Shown in pieces: positions 18,819 to 28,459 of a stretch of DNA of 64,000 nt (position 1 is the first letter of the stretch; each line of letters begins with the position of its first letter). Below the pieces are notes generated by a model. The model was not told the DNA's origin and did no database searches. It saw only the letters and a program-made list of their open reading frames with translations. Origin of the DNA: Modicisalibacter muralis (GTDB lineage Bacteria > Pseudomonadota > Gammaproteobacteria > Pseudomonadales > Halomonadaceae); contig NZ_FNGI01000003.1 of NCBI RefSeq assembly GCF_900102945.1, positions 1 to 64,000 of the forward strand, written 5' to 3'. Both the position numbers and the translations under genes were made by a program.

Positions 18819-19376
18819 TCAGGCGCGTAAGACCTCACCCGTGACCAGATCGCGAATGGTGCTGGGCCGGTCATGGCCACCGAGCGGCCCCTCGATGACT
18901 GCCGCGATGGCCGAACCGAACGTGCGGCGTACCGAGGCGCCATCGAGCGCCGGTGGCTCGCCGGCAACATTGGCGGACGTGGAAACGATGGGGCTGCCGA
19001 AGGCGGTGCACAACTCGATGATCAGCGGGTGATCGGTGACGCGCAGCGCCACGCGGGTATGCTCGCCGCGCAGTAACGGGTGGGAGCGGCCATTATCCGG
19101 CACCAGCCAGGTATTGGGTCCCGGCCAACTACTCGCCAGACGCTGGCGATGGATTTGCTCCAGCCCCGCCAGCCAGGGTTCGAACTGGGCGATATCGCCG
19201 GCAATCAGGATCAACCCCTTGGCGGGGTCGCGACGCTTCAGATCGATCAGCGACTGTAACGCCGCCTGGTTATCCGGATCGCAGCCCAGTCCCCATATCG
19301 CCTCGGCCGGATAGGCGATCAATCCACCCGCGCGCAGGGCGCTGATAGCGGCATCGACAGCATGGCGATCGGTCAT
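18819..19376 (-). CDS. tsaC: Threonylcarbamoyl-AMP synthase TsaC (Sua5/YrdC)
   Basis: 185 residues. Makes threonylcarbamoyl-AMP for the t6A37 tRNA modification. YPAEAIWGLGCDP is the nucleotide/threonine site, followed by KRRDPAKGLILIAG and SWPGPNTWLVP; PIVSTSANVAGEPP matches the SxSAN motif. The start is placed at ATG 19376 (MTDRHAVD); a longer in-frame reading to 19412 adds residues without homology. Confidence 0.93.
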   Translation of the reverse strand: MTDRHAVDAAISALRAGGLIAYPAEAIWGLGCDPDNQAALQSLIDLKRRDPAKGLILIAGDIAQFEPWLAGLEQIHRQRLASSWPGPNTWLVPDNGRSHPLLRGEHTRVALRVTDHPLIIELCTAFGSPIVSTSANVAGEPPALDGASVRRTFGSAIAAVIEGPLGGHDRPSTIRDLVTGEVLRA

Positions 19377-19451
19377 CTTTGCGGGGCTCCGACTCATTGA
19401 AGAACGCCGCAAATTCTAGCATGTCCGTCATGTTACGGCAGCCGCTCGGGT

Positions 19452-20540
19452 CTATCGGGGCTGGCGTACCCAGCCACCCGGCGCCTGTGCCGCCCAGCCG
19501 TCGAGTTCCAGCTCGAGCAACCGCTGCTGGCAGTGCGCAAAGCCCTGGCCGCTCAGCTCGATCAGCAGGTCCAGCGGCGTCGGGGCGTCGCTGAGCAGGT
19601 CCAGCAGCGAATCTTGCGGGGCGGCGGGCGTCTCGATGGCTGTCCGCGTAATAGCCGGCGCAAGCGCCCAGTGGCCAAGCTCGGCGAGCATGTCGTCGAG
19701 ACAGGTGACCAGTGTCGCGCCCTGGCGCAGCAACGCCAGACAACCGCGCGCCTGAGGGTTGTTGATCGAACCGGGCAGCGTGAACACCTCGCGATTCTGC
19801 TCCATGGCCAGCCGCGCGCTGATCAACGAGCCGCTCTTCTCGGCCGCCTCGACCACCAGCACGCCCAGCGCCAGACCGGTGATGATGCGGTTGCGACGCG
19901 GAAAGAACGCCGGGTTGGCGCGCGTGCCAGGGGCATGCTCGCTAAGCAGCAGCCCACCTTGATCGAGCATGCGCCGATAGAGATCGTGGTGACTCGATGG
20001 ATAGATCACATCGATGCCACAACCCAGCACACCGATGCTCGGGCCTGCGGCCTGCAACGCCGCATGATGAGCGCGGCCATCGATACCCAGCGCCATGCCG
20101 CTGATCACGCACAGCCCGGCACCGGCGAGATCGGCGGCGAAGCGGGCCGCATTGCCCAGCCCCTCGCGGGTCGGCCGCCGCGAGCCGACCATGGCCACGC
20201 CCGGCACCGCCAAGGCGTTCAGCTCGCCATGCGCCCAGAGCAGCGCCGGCGGGTCGGGCAACTCGTCGAGCAGCGCCGACCAGGCCGCGTGACCGGGAAA
20301 CAGCAGGTGGTGCGCGGGACTGGCTGCCTCCCAGGCCAGTGCGCGCTCGATCTTCGCCTGTAACGGGCTGCGCGAGGGATACTCGAGCCACAGGCGCAGG
20401 GCATCGCGCGCGGCGGCGGGCAACAGCGCCAGCCAGCCATGCGGCCAGTCCGCTCGACGCTCACGCAGTGTCATCAAGCGGCGCGGACCCAATCCGGGCA
20501 GGTACGACAGCAGTAGCCATTCCCTGGCAGTCATCGACAT
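19452..20540 (-). CDS. dprA: DNA-processing protein DprA (Smf)
   Basis: 362 residues. An N-terminal helical domain (REWLLLSYLPGLGPRRL), then a Rossmann fold with VGSRRPTREG, SGMALGIDGRAHHAAL, LGCGIDVIYPSSHHDLY and FPRRNRIITGLA, and a short C-terminal winged helix. It loads RecA on incoming single-stranded DNA during transformation. Start at ATG 20540, four bases after the LysM gene stop; a second ATG two codons later is possible. Confidence 0.93.
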   Translation of the reverse strand: MSMTAREWLLLSYLPGLGPRRLMTLRERRADWPHGWLALLPAAARDALRLWLEYPSRSPLQAKIERALAWEAASPAHHLLFPGHAAWSALLDELPDPPALLWAHGELNALAVPGVAMVGSRRPTREGLGNAARFAADLAGAGLCVISGMALGIDGRAHHAALQAAGPSIGVLGCGIDVIYPSSHHDLYRRMLDQGGLLLSEHAPGTRANPAFFPRRNRIITGLALGVLVVEAAEKSGSLISARLAMEQNREVFTLPGSINNPQARGCLALLRQGATLVTCLDDMLAELGHWALAPAITRTAIETPAAPQDSLLDLLSDAPTPLDLLIELSGQGFAHCQQRLLELELDGWAAQAPGGWVRQPR

Positions 20541-20544
20541 GCGC

Positions 20545-21636
20545 TCAGTCGCCTTTATGGTTGGCCAGAAAGGCATTGCTCTGCGGCGTATGTACCCGGT
20601 CACCTATCGTCAGACTGCGGGTCGCGTGCATGACCAGGGCGTAGCTGACCCGGTCGTAGACGCGAAAGACCATCAGCAGTCCGGCATCTTCGCCGGGCAG
20701 ACGCAGCAGCTCCTCGGTGACGGGATCGACGACCTGCTCGCCGAGTTGTTCGACGGCCAGCACATGGCCGGGCTCGAGGCCGTCGCGACGGCCCAGATTC
20801 AATGCCACCACCTCCAGTCGACCGACGAAGCGCACGCCGCCGGGCACCGAGAGGATGCGCCCCTCGAGTTCGCCCGCCGGAGCGCGTGGCTGAAAAGCCG
20901 CGGTCACCGGCAACGCTTCCAGCGGCAGAACCAGATCGGAGCCACGAATTTCCTGACGCGACGAGACGACCTCGAGCAACGCGATGTCACCGTCCCGGCG
21001 GACGAAGCGCGCCTCGCCCAGCGTCACCAGTTCCAGGCCGAGGAACTCGCCGGTCTCGGGGTCCTCGTAGCGCTGACCCGGCCGATACAGGCCGAAGCGC
21101 TCGCCCATGGGCAACTCGCCGCGCACGTAGATGCGATCCCCGGCGCCACTGATGATCCGCCGATCGTCACCGGCGACCACGTAGGGCACCGCTTCGATCG
21201 CGCCGGGCTCGACGATGCGATTGGCATCGAGAAAGTTCAGTACGGTATCCAGCGGCAGCGGGGCAATCGCCTCGCGATGCGGCACCCGCCGAACCTCCGG
21301 CGACAGGTGCACGACATCGCCCTGGCCGCGCTCGAGACCCAGGCGCGGCTGGCCATCCTGATAGTAGAGATAGACGCTGTCGCCAGGGTAGATCAGGTGC
21401 GGGTTGCGAATCTGCGAATTGACCCGCCACACCTCGCGCCATTCCCAGGGAGCGTTGAGAAAGCGCCCGGCGATGCTCCATAGCGTATCGCCTTCGACGA
21501 CCGTGTAGCGGCTGGGCGCGTCATCGCGCAGGCCGCTGGGCTGCGCCATGGCGGGCAACGTCAGCAGCACGGCGCATAGCGCCACGCTCAGCATCATGCC
21601 TAGCCGCCCCATGGCGTGGTTGGTTATTCGTTTCAT
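20545..21636 (-). CDS. LysM-domain envelope protein
   Basis: 363 residues. Signal peptide (MKRITNHAMGRLGMMLSVAL region, cleavage after AMA near residue 31). One LysM domain at about residues 43-92 (YTVVEGDTLWSIAGRFL and NPHLIYPGDSVYLYY) for peptidoglycan binding, then a long beta-rich region with no recognised domain. Orthologue of the LysM gene beside dprA and def in Pseudomonas. The start at ATG 21636 gives a proper signal peptide; the upstream in-frame start at 21690 does not. Confidence 0.85.
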   Translation of the reverse strand: MKRITNHAMGRLGMMLSVALCAVLLTLPAMAQPSGLRDDAPSRYTVVEGDTLWSIAGRFLNAPWEWREVWRVNSQIRNPHLIYPGDSVYLYYQDGQPRLGLERGQGDVVHLSPEVRRVPHREAIAPLPLDTVLNFLDANRIVEPGAIEAVPYVVAGDDRRIISGAGDRIYVRGELPMGERFGLYRPGQRYEDPETGEFLGLELVTLGEARFVRRDGDIALLEVVSSRQEIRGSDLVLPLEALPVTAAFQPRAPAGELEGRILSVPGGVRFVGRLEVVALNLGRRDGLEPGHVLAVEQLGEQVVDPVTEELLRLPGEDAGLLMVFRVYDRVSYALVMHATRSLTIGDRVHTPQSNAFLANHKGD

Positions 21637-21876
21637 CCCCGGCGTCCCTGGTATTTTGGATCTTATGTTGTCAAACCATCGGTTTACCACGAACCTTCGC
21701 GACCGAACACAGTCATACCGTCTAGTATGAAAGTTCGAGTATGGCGCATCTACCCCGCCTACCGATAGTCGAGCGCTATCGTCATGATGACGAGGGTGAC
21801 GGTTCCGTTACCCGCCACTGCGTTCTACAATATGGATAATATTCTCGCACTACTGCACAACGGTAATTTCAACGCC

Positions 21877-22389
21877 ATGGCCAAGCTAGAAATCCTCGAG
21901 TTTCCCGACGAACGCCTGCGCACCAAGGCCGCGCCGGTCGATAGCGTCGACGATGAGGTACGTACCCTGGTCGACGACATGCTCGAAACCATGTACGACG
22001 CTCCCGGCATCGGTCTGGCCGCCACGCAGGTCGACGTGCATCGCCGGGTGATCGTGATCGACGTCAGCGACGATCAGTCCCAGCCACTGGTGCTGATCAA
22101 CCCCGAATATACGCCCATCGGCGACGAGCGCGAGCCGATGCAGGAAGGCTGCCTATCGATTCCCGAATACTTCGCCGAAGTGCCGCGCGCCCTGTGCGTC
22201 AATCTCAAGGCCCTGGATCGCGACGGCCAGCCTTACGAGCTGGAGGCCGAAGGGCTGCTCGCGCACTGCATTCAGCATGAGCACGACCATCTAGAAGGCG
22301 TGCTGTTCGTTGACTATCTCTCGCCGCTCAAGCGCGAGCGGATCATGAAGAAGATGCAGAAGCGTCATCGGCAAGCACAAAGCGCCTGA
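21877..22389 (+). CDS. def: Peptide deformylase
   Basis: 170 residues, family length. Removes the N-formyl group from nascent proteins. Metal and catalytic motifs: GIGLAATQV (motif 1), EGCLSIPE (motif 2, metal Cys) and [16 protein letters not shown] (motif 3, HExxH type). Start at ATG 21877 ([14 protein letters not shown]) as in E. coli; an in-frame ATG at 21784 is rejected. Divergent from the LysM gene across 240 bases. Confidence 0.96.
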   Translation: MAKLEILEFPDERLRTKAAPVDSVDDEVRTLVDDMLETMYDAPGIGLAATQVDVHRRVIVIDVSDDQSQPLVLINPEYTPIGDEREPMQEGCLSIPEYFAEVPRALCVNLKALDRDGQPYELEAEGLLAHCIQHEHDHLEGVLFVDYLSPLKRERIMKKMQKRHRQAQSA

Positions 22390-22406
22390 CGCCTGCCACG
22401 CCATAG

Positions 22407-22432
22407 CGAGGGCCACCGATCGGTGGCCCTCG
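22407..22432 (+). terminator. 26-bp perfect palindrome after def
   Basis: CGAGGGCCACCGA at 22407-22419 is followed directly by its exact reverse complement at 22420-22432. The RNA would form a very stable stem. Only a short T-run follows (GGCATTTC), so terminator or transcript-stabilising hairpin between def and fmt. Confidence 0.6.
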
Positions 22433-22497
22433 GCATTTCAGCTTCGCGCTCCCCTCCTTTATCATTAGCTGCATACTTCTTGCCATGGATGCCGTTC

Positions 22498-23502
22498 ATG
22501 TCCCACTCGCTGCGCGTGGTATTCGCCGGCACGCCGGATTTCGCCGCCGAAAGTCTTGCCGCGCTGCTGGCCAGTCGCCACGCCATCGCCGCCGTCTATA
22601 CCCAACCGGATCGCCCAGCCGGTCGCGGGCGCAAGCTCAAGCCCGGCCCGGTAAAGGCCCTGGCGCTGGAAAACGGGATCGACGTACGCCAGCCCAGCAC
22701 GCTCAAGGACCCCTCCGCCCAGCGCGATCTGGCCGCGCTGAACGCCGATGTCATGGTGGTCGTCGCCTACGGCCTGTTGCTGCCCCAAGCGGTGCTCGAC
22801 ATCCCCCGTCTGGGCTGTCTCAACGTGCATGCCTCGCTGCTGCCGCGCTGGCGCGGCGCGGCGCCGATTCAGCGCGCCATCGAAGCCGGCGATAGCCAAT
22901 CCGGCGTCACCATCATGCAGATGGACGCCGGGCTCGATACCGGCGCCATGCTGCTGACCCGCACCACACCAATCGACGCCACCACCACCGCTGGCGAGCT
23001 TCACGACCGCTTGGCCGGACTTGGCGGCGAGGCGATCGTGGCGGCGCTCGATGCGTTGGCCGATGAGGGCCCCGCGGCAACCCCACAACCCGCCGAGGGC
23101 GTAAGCTACGCCGGCAAGCTCTCCAAGGCCGAAGCCGAACTCGACTTCACCCGACCGGCGACGGAGCTGGCCGCGCGCATTCGCGCCTTCAATCCCTGGC
23201 CGGTGGCCTGGACCACCCTCGCCGGCGAGCCGCTGCGGCTCTGGTTCGCTGAAAAACAGGGGCTGGCTGAAACACGCACCAACGGCGCCACGGCGGAGCA
23301 TCGCCCCGGCACGTTGCTCGATCCTACGCCCGATGCACTACGTATCGCCTGCGGCCCCGAAGGCCGTGACGTGCTGCACGTGACCCGCGCGCAATTGCCC
23401 GGCGGCAAGCCGCTGGCGGTACGCGACCTGCTCAATTCGCGTGCCGCGCGCTTTACCCCCGGCACTTGTCTTGGCGACACCCATCAGGAGGACCGCGCAT
23501 GA
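22498..23502 (+). CDS. fmt: Methionyl-tRNA formyltransferase
   Basis: 334 residues. Formylates initiator Met-tRNA using 10-formyl-tetrahydrofolate. Begins SHSLRVVFAGTPDFAAESL; active-site region LGCLNVHASLLPRWRGAAPIQ holds the Asn-His pair and MDAGLDTGAML the Asp; a C-terminal OB-fold domain follows residue 205. ATG 22498 is supported by homology; the upstream in-frame start at 22423 is not. Overlaps rsmB by ATGA. Confidence 0.96.
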   Translation: MSHSLRVVFAGTPDFAAESLAALLASRHAIAAVYTQPDRPAGRGRKLKPGPVKALALENGIDVRQPSTLKDPSAQRDLAALNADVMVVVAYGLLLPQAVLDIPRLGCLNVHASLLPRWRGAAPIQRAIEAGDSQSGVTIMQMDAGLDTGAMLLTRTTPIDATTTAGELHDRLAGLGGEAIVAALDALADEGPAATPQPAEGVSYAGKLSKAEAELDFTRPATELAARIRAFNPWPVAWTTLAGEPLRLWFAEKQGLAETRTNGATAEHRPGTLLDPTPDALRIACGPEGRDVLHVTRAQLPGGKPLAVRDLLNSRAARFTPGTCLGDTHQEDRA

Positions 23503-24818
23503 ACGATGCTCCCAGTGGCCAGGGCGTTCGCGTCGCCGCCGCGCGCGCGCTGGTGCCGGTCATCACCGGCAAGGGCTCCCTGGCGAGCCTCGACGACAAG
23601 AGCGTGGCCGCGCGCGATCGTGGCTTCCTGCGCGCGCTGTGCTACGGCGTCTGCCGGACCCTGCCACGCCTGGAGGCGCTGGCCCAGGAACTGCTGCGCA
23701 GCGCCTTCAAGTCCCGCGACGCAGATATCCAGGCGCTGCTGTTGCTGGGCATCTATCAGTTGCTCTATCTACGCGTGCCGGCGCATGCGGCCGTCGGCGA
23801 AACCGCCGGCGCCGCGCGAGCGCTCGACAAGGAATGGGCGACCCGGGTGTTGAACGGCTGCCTGAGACGCCTGCAGCGCGAATCGGTGGCCTTGCAGGCA
23901 CGCGTCGATCAAGACGCCAGCGTTGCGCTGTTGCATCCCGCCTGGCTGCTCAAGGCCCTGCGTCGTGCCTGGCCCGACGATTGGCGCGACATCACCGAGG
24001 CCAACAATCAGCCGGGACCGATGACGCTGCGTGTCAACCGTCGCCATGTCGACCGCGACGCCTACCTCGAACGGCTGGCAGCGGCGGACAAGGCCGTCAC
24101 GCCCTGCGTGCATGCCAGCGACGGCCTGACCTTGGCCGAGCCCTGCGATATCGCCGAATTGCCCGGCTTCGCCGATGGCTGGGTCAGCGTGCAGGACGAA
24201 GCCGCGCAACTGGCCTGTGAACTCCTCGCGCCAGCGCTCGAAGGCCGCGCCAATGCCCGGGTATTGGATGCCTGCTGCGCGCCCGGTGGCAAGACCGCGC
24301 ACCTGCTCGAAGCCTTCGATATCGACATGACCGCCATCGACAGCGATGCCTCGCGTCTGGCGCGCGTGACTGCGACGCTTGAGCGCCTCAAGCTCGCTGC
24401 GCGCCTGCAACATGCCGATGCCAGCAATCTCGATTGGTGGGACGGCACGCCTTTCGATGCCGTATTGCTCGACGCGCCCTGCTCAGGCAGCGGCGTGATA
24501 CGCCGCCATCCAGATATCAAGCGCCTGCGCCGGCCCAGCGACGTTCGCGAGATGGCCGTGTTGCAGGGCCGACTGCTGGACAATCTATGGCGGACCCTGG
24601 CCCCCGGCGGCACCCTGCTCTACGCCACCTGTTCGGTGATGCCCGAGGAAAACACCGAGGTGATCGAGGCCTTTCTGGCACGCACCGCCGATGCCTCGGC
24701 GAGCACACCCCAAGACGTCGCCTGGGGCCGTGGCGCCGGTGCCGGGCGCCAACTGCTACCCCAACCCGGTGGCCACGATGGCTTCTTTTACGCAAGACTC
24801 GTGAAAGCAAAGAGTTAG
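23499..24818 (+). CDS. rsmB: 16S rRNA (cytosine-967-C5)-methyltransferase RsmB
   Basis: 439 residues. An N-terminal NusB-like RNA-binding domain (about 10-145), then a SAM methyltransferase with LDACCAPGGKTAHLLEAF (motif I), DAPCSGSGVIRRHPDIK (motif IV, release Cys) and YATCSVMPEENTEVI (motif VI, nucleophile Cys). Start at ATG 23499 inside the fmt stop; the longer in-frame reading lies within fmt. Conserved def-fmt-rsmB-trkA order. Confidence 0.95.
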   Translation: MNDAPSGQGVRVAAARALVPVITGKGSLASLDDKSVAARDRGFLRALCYGVCRTLPRLEALAQELLRSAFKSRDADIQALLLLGIYQLLYLRVPAHAAVGETAGAARALDKEWATRVLNGCLRRLQRESVALQARVDQDASVALLHPAWLLKALRRAWPDDWRDITEANNQPGPMTLRVNRRHVDRDAYLERLAAADKAVTPCVHASDGLTLAEPCDIAELPGFADGWVSVQDEAAQLACELLAPALEGRANARVLDACCAPGGKTAHLLEAFDIDMTAIDSDASRLARVTATLERLKLAARLQHADASNLDWWDGTPFDAVLLDAPCSGSGVIRRHPDIKRLRRPSDVREMAVLQGRLLDNLWRTLAPGGTLLYATCSVMPEENTEVIEAFLARTADASASTPQDVAWGRGAGAGRQLLPQPGGHDGFFYARLVKAKS

Positions 24819-24891
24819 ACAATGACCAACGAGTGACTCCTATACTGCAAGCGGCAGGACCGATCTTTTATTCGGGAATCAAGGAGAGTCC

Positions 24892-25098
24892 ATGACCAAT
24901 CATATCTACAAGCACATCGAACTGACCGGCTCATCGCCCAAGGGCATCGAGGACGCCGTCGATCAGGCCATCGCCAAGGCCAACGAAACCCTGCACGATA
25001 TGCGCTGGTTCGAAGTGGTCGACACGCGCGGCCATATCGAACATGGCCGCATCACTCACTGGCAGGTCACCGTCAAGGTCGGTTTCACCCTGCGTTGA
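24892..25098 (+). CDS. Dodecin (flavin-storage protein)
   Basis: 68 residues. Dodecins form hollow 12-mers that store and quench flavins. [20 protein letters not shown], the flavin-stacking Trp in [16 protein letters not shown], and [14 protein letters not shown] match the family along its whole length. SD AAGGAG lies 7 bases upstream. It is inserted between rsmB and trkA with its own hairpin behind it, so it is probably a separate transcript. Confidence 0.93.
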   Translation: MTNHIYKHIELTGSSPKGIEDAVDQAIAKANETLHDMRWFEVVDTRGHIEHGRITHWQVTVKVGFTLR

Positions 25099-25112
25099 TG
25101 GCGCAACGGCAC

Positions 25113-25133
25113 GGGTCCGGGCTCGCCGGACCC
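25113..25133 (+). terminator. Hairpin after the dodecin gene
   Basis: GGGTCCGG (25113-25120), GCTCG loop, CCGGACCC (25126-25133): perfect 8-bp stem 15 bases after the dodecin stop. No T-run, so termination strength is uncertain. Confidence 0.45.
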
Positions 25134-25221
25134 TGGCCACTGTTCTCCGCCGCCGGCCCTGGTTTATGCTAGTCGCCTTTCGTCCGCTCAGCCGGGCCTT
25201 CAGCATCTGGACTCATCAGCG

Positions 25222-26595
25222 ATGAAGATCATCATTCTGGGCGCCGGCCAGGTCGGCGGCACGCTGGCCGAGCATCTGGCCCACGAAGACAACGACATCA
25301 CCGTGGTCGATGTCGATTCCAAACGCCTGCGCGAGCTGCACAATCGCCTCGACATTCGCACCGTGATCGGCACGGCTTCCTACCCCATGGTGTTGCGCCA
25401 GGCCGGCGGCGAGGACGCCGACATGCTGATCGCGGTGACCAGCTCCGACGAGGTCAACATGGTCGCCTGCCAGGTGGCGCACACGTTGTTCCGCACGCCG
25501 ACCAAGATCGCCCGAGTGCGCGCCGCCGCCTACCTGACGCGCAAGGGACTGTTCTCCAACGAAGCCTTTCCAGTCGATGTGCTGATCAGCCCCGAGCAGG
25601 TAGTCACCGATCATATTCGCCGCCTGATCGAGTACCCCGGTGCGCTGCAGGTCCTCGAATTCGCCGGAGGCCAGCTCCAACTGGTCGCCGTCAAGGCCTA
25701 TTACGGCGGCCCGCTGGTGGGTCAGGAGCTCGGTTTTCTACGCCGCCATATGCCCAATACCGACACCCGCGTGGCGGCGATCTACCGGCGCAACCGCGCG
25801 ATGATCCCGCACGGCGACACGGTGATCGAGGCCGACGACGAGGTGTTCTTCATCGCCGCGAAGCGCGACATTCGCGCGGTGATGGGCGAGTTGCGCAAGG
25901 TCGAGCGTGATTTCCGGCGGATAGTGATCGCCGGTGGCGGCAACATCGGCCAACGCCTTGCCGAGCATCTCGAGCACAGCCATCAGGTCAAGATCATCGA
26001 GCACGACCTGGAACGCTGCACCGTGCTCTCCGAGCGTCTCGATCGCACCGTGGTGCTGCACGGCAGCGCCACCAGCAAGCGCCTGCTGATCGAGGAAAAC
26101 ATCGAGGATTGCGATATCTTCTGCGCGCTGACCAACGACGACGAGGTCAACATCATGTCGTCGATGCTGGCCAAGCGGCTGGGCGCCAAGAAGGTACTCA
26201 CCCTGATCAACAATGCCGCCTACGTCGATCTGGTCCAGGGCGGTGAAATCGATATCGCCATCTCGCCGCAGCAGGCCACCATCGGCGGGCTGCTGACCCA
26301 CGTGCGGCGCGGCGATATCGTCAACGTCCACTCATTGCGACGCGGCGCCGCCGAGGCCATCGAGGCCATCGCGCACGGCGATTCACGCTCCTCGAAGGTC
26401 GTCGGGCGCACGATCGACGAGATCGACCTGCCGGCCGGCACCACCATCGGCGCCGTGGTGCGCGGCAAGGAAGTACTGATCGCGCATGGCGACGTGGTGG
26501 TCGAATCCGGCGATCATGTGATTCTGTTCGTGATCGACAAGCGCCGCATCCGCGATGTGGAGCGGCTGTTCCAGGTCGGACTGACATTCTTCTAG
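25222..26595 (+). CDS. trkA: Trk K+ uptake system NAD-binding regulatory subunit TrkA
   Basis: 457 residues. Two RCK halves, each with a Rossmann NAD site: [16 protein letters not shown] (about 3-18) and [17 protein letters not shown] (about 234-250), each followed by an RCK_C domain. It gates TrkH/TrkI channels from the cytoplasm; those membrane partners are not in the window. K+ uptake through Trk is the first response to osmotic upshift in halophiles. Its TAG stop shares CTAG (26592-26595) with the convergent DUF2784 gene. Confidence 0.96.
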   Translation: MKIIILGAGQVGGTLAEHLAHEDNDITVVDVDSKRLRELHNRLDIRTVIGTASYPMVLRQAGGEDADMLIAVTSSDEVNMVACQVAHTLFRTPTKIARVRAAAYLTRKGLFSNEAFPVDVLISPEQVVTDHIRRLIEYPGALQVLEFAGGQLQLVAVKAYYGGPLVGQELGFLRRHMPNTDTRVAAIYRRNRAMIPHGDTVIEADDEVFFIAAKRDIRAVMGELRKVERDFRRIVIAGGGNIGQRLAEHLEHSHQVKIIEHDLERCTVLSERLDRTVVLHGSATSKRLLIEENIEDCDIFCALTNDDEVNIMSSMLAKRLGAKKVLTLINNAAYVDLVQGGEIDIAISPQQATIGGLLTHVRRGDIVNVHSLRRGAAEAIEAIAHGDSRSSKVVGRTIDEIDLPAGTTIGAVVRGKEVLIAHGDVVVESGDHVILFVIDKRRIRDVERLFQVGLTFF

Positions 26596-26960
26596 CGCCG
26601 TCGGCGGCGGCGTAACAGCAGCCAGGCATAGATCGGCAGGTTGATGGCCAGCACGCCCAGGCCCAGCCACAGCTGGATCGTCGGCGTCAGGCCCGTCGGG
26701 TAGATCAGCGCGATCAGGTAGTGTTCGATGAAACCGCCGGCGTAGCCCGCCTCGCCTGCGGCGCGGCGCAGGGTGTTCTCCAGCGGGGTCAGCGGGCATA
26801 GCCAGCCGTTGAGCTCCAACGCCGCGCCCCAGGCCAGCGCCGGCAAATGCGCGAAGGCCAGCCGTGGCCAGCGCAACACCACCAGCCCGCCCAGCACAAC
26901 GAACACGATGAACGCCAGATGCACGATCAGCACGGCATCGGCGGCAAGCCGATAGCCCAT
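26592..26960 (-). CDS. DUF2784 family membrane protein
   Basis: 122 residues with four predicted membrane helices (about 8-30, 36-55, 82-95, 98-117) and a basic RRRRRR tail. [12 protein letters not shown] and [19 protein letters not shown] are hallmarks of DUF2784, function unknown. Start at ATG 26960; a TTG one codon earlier is possible. Convergent with trkA. Confidence 0.8.
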   Translation of the reverse strand: MGYRLAADAVLIVHLAFIVFVVLGGLVVLRWPRLAFAHLPALAWGAALELNGWLCPLTPLENTLRRAAGEAGYAGGFIEHYLIALIYPTGLTPTIQLWLGLGVLAINLPIYAWLLLRRRRRR

Positions 26961-27028
26961 CAATCACCCCGCCAAGATCAATCGCTGACGGCCATGATCG
27001 TGCCTGCTAGGACCAGAGAAACACAAGG

Positions 27029-27165
27029 CTTTGCCTTAAAAGTCGACGAGCGAAGTCCAGACAAGACAAAAATCGGTGAAAGAACGGAGTTTACGCGCTG
27101 TAAATGAGTATCTTGAGCTTATTTTTAACGCAGTATGGGCAAGTGCAGACACTTTTAAGGCATAG
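27029..27165. repeat. AT-rich intergenic interval with a 15-bp inverted repeat
   Basis: CTTTGCCTTAAAAGT (27029-27043) and ACTTTTAAGGCATAG (27151-27165) are inverted with one mismatch, 107 bases apart. The whole 26961-27235 gap contains no convincing gene and is poorer in GC than its surroundings. It could be a small non-autonomous element or simply the paired regulatory region before traB; no target duplication is clear. Confidence 0.4.
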
Positions 27166-27235
27166 TCTAAGGGTTTGGCCTGCCCCTTCCCTTCGTGGAT
27201 AATCGAATGCTTGGTTCCCTAGCCCACGAGAGTTC

Positions 27236-28459
27236 ATGACCGACAGCCAGGACACCATCGCCGAGGACGTGACACACGGCCCTCGTCAGGTGATCGACAG
27301 CGGCGACACCCGCTACACGCTATTGGGCACCGCCCACGTTTCCCGCGCCAGCGCCGATGAAGTCAGCGAGATGATCCGCTCCGGTGAGTTCGATGCCGTG
27401 GCCATCGAGCTTTGCCCGGCGCGCCATAAGAGCCTGACCGAGCCCGACGCGCTGGCCAACCAGGATCTATTCGAGGTGTTTCGCCAGGGCAAGGCCGGCA
27501 TGGTCGCCGCCAGCCTGGCGCTGGGCGCCTTTCAGCAGCGCGTCGCCGAGCAGTCGGGTATCGAGCCCGGCGCCGAGATGCGCGCCGCGGTCAACGAATG
27601 CCAGCGTGCCGAGTTGCCGCTGCTGCTGATCGACCGCGATGTCGGCATTACCTTGAAGCGTATCTACACCAACGTGCCCTGGTGGCAGCGTGCCAACCTG
27701 ATTGCCGGGCTGTTCGGCAGCCTGATGTCGCGCCAAAAAGTCTCCAGCGAGGAGATCGAGCGACTCAAGCAAGGCGACGTACTGGAATCCACTTTCAGCG
27801 AATTCGCCGAGCAATCCGAAACGCTGTACACCCCGTTGATCACCGAACGCGACCGTTACATGGCGCTGCGCCTGGCCGAAGACAATCCCGCCAACCGCTA
27901 TCGTAACGTGCTGGTGGTAATCGGCGCCGGCCACCTCAAGGGATTGACCGGGCATTTGGAGCAGCCGTTTCCCGAAGCACCGGGCCGCGAACGCGAAAGC
28001 CTCGAAGCGGTGCGTCAGCGCTCGCGCTGGTGGAAAGCAGTCCCCTGGATGATCACCGCACTGGTGCTGATTGGCTTCGTCATCGGTTTCTCGCGTGATA
28101 CCGAGCTCGGCTGGCAGTTGATCATCGAGTGGATCCTGATCAACGGAGTGCTCTCCGGGCTCGGCGCCGCGATCGCGCTCGCCCATCCGCTCACGGTGGT
28201 GGCGACGTTCTTCGCCGCGCCCTTGACCTCGCTCAACCCGACCATTGGCGTCGGCATGGTTTCCGCCGGGGTCGAGCTCTCCCTGCGCCGGCCCAAGGTT
28301 CGCGATTTTTCGCGACTGCGTCACGACGTGGCCTCCGCCAAGGGCTGGTGGCGCAACCGCGTCGCACGCACGCTGCTGGTGTTTCTGCTATCGACGATCG
28401 GCTCGGCGGCCGGCACCTGGATCGCCGGGCTGCGAATTGCCGGTCAGTTGCTGGGCTAG
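27236..28459 (+). CDS. TraB/PrgY-type membrane protein
   Basis: 407 residues. The N-terminal TraB domain has YTLLGTAHVSRASADEV (Gly-x-x-His motif), AIELCPARH and VLVVIGAGHLKGL (second GxxH). The C-terminal third has several hydrophobic helices (about 265-283, 292-330, 380-405). Related to enterococcal TraB/PrgY and archaeal homologues, proposed membrane proteases or signalling proteins; the bacterial role is unsettled. Its last 72 bases are antisense to the MocR gene. Confidence 0.85.
   Translation: MTDSQDTIAEDVTHGPRQVIDSGDTRYTLLGTAHVSRASADEVSEMIRSGEFDAVAIELCPARHKSLTEPDALANQDLFEVFRQGKAGMVAASLALGAFQQRVAEQSGIEPGAEMRAAVNECQRAELPLLLIDRDVGITLKRIYTNVPWWQRANLIAGLFGSLMSRQKVSSEEIERLKQGDVLESTFSEFAEQSETLYTPLITERDRYMALRLAEDNPANRYRNVLVVIGAGHLKGLTGHLEQPFPEAPGRERESLEAVRQRSRWWKAVPWMITALVLIGFVIGFSRDTELGWQLIIEWILINGVLSGLGAAIALAHPLTVVATFFAAPLTSLNPTIGVGMVSAGVELSLRRPKVRDFSRLRHDVASAKGWWRNRVARTLLVFLLSTIGSAAGTWIAGLRIAGQLLG

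Noticed and set aside
27029-27165. Calling the inverted-repeat gap upstream of traB a MITE
   Set aside because: No target duplication and no second copy in the window; kept only as a repeat of uncertain nature.
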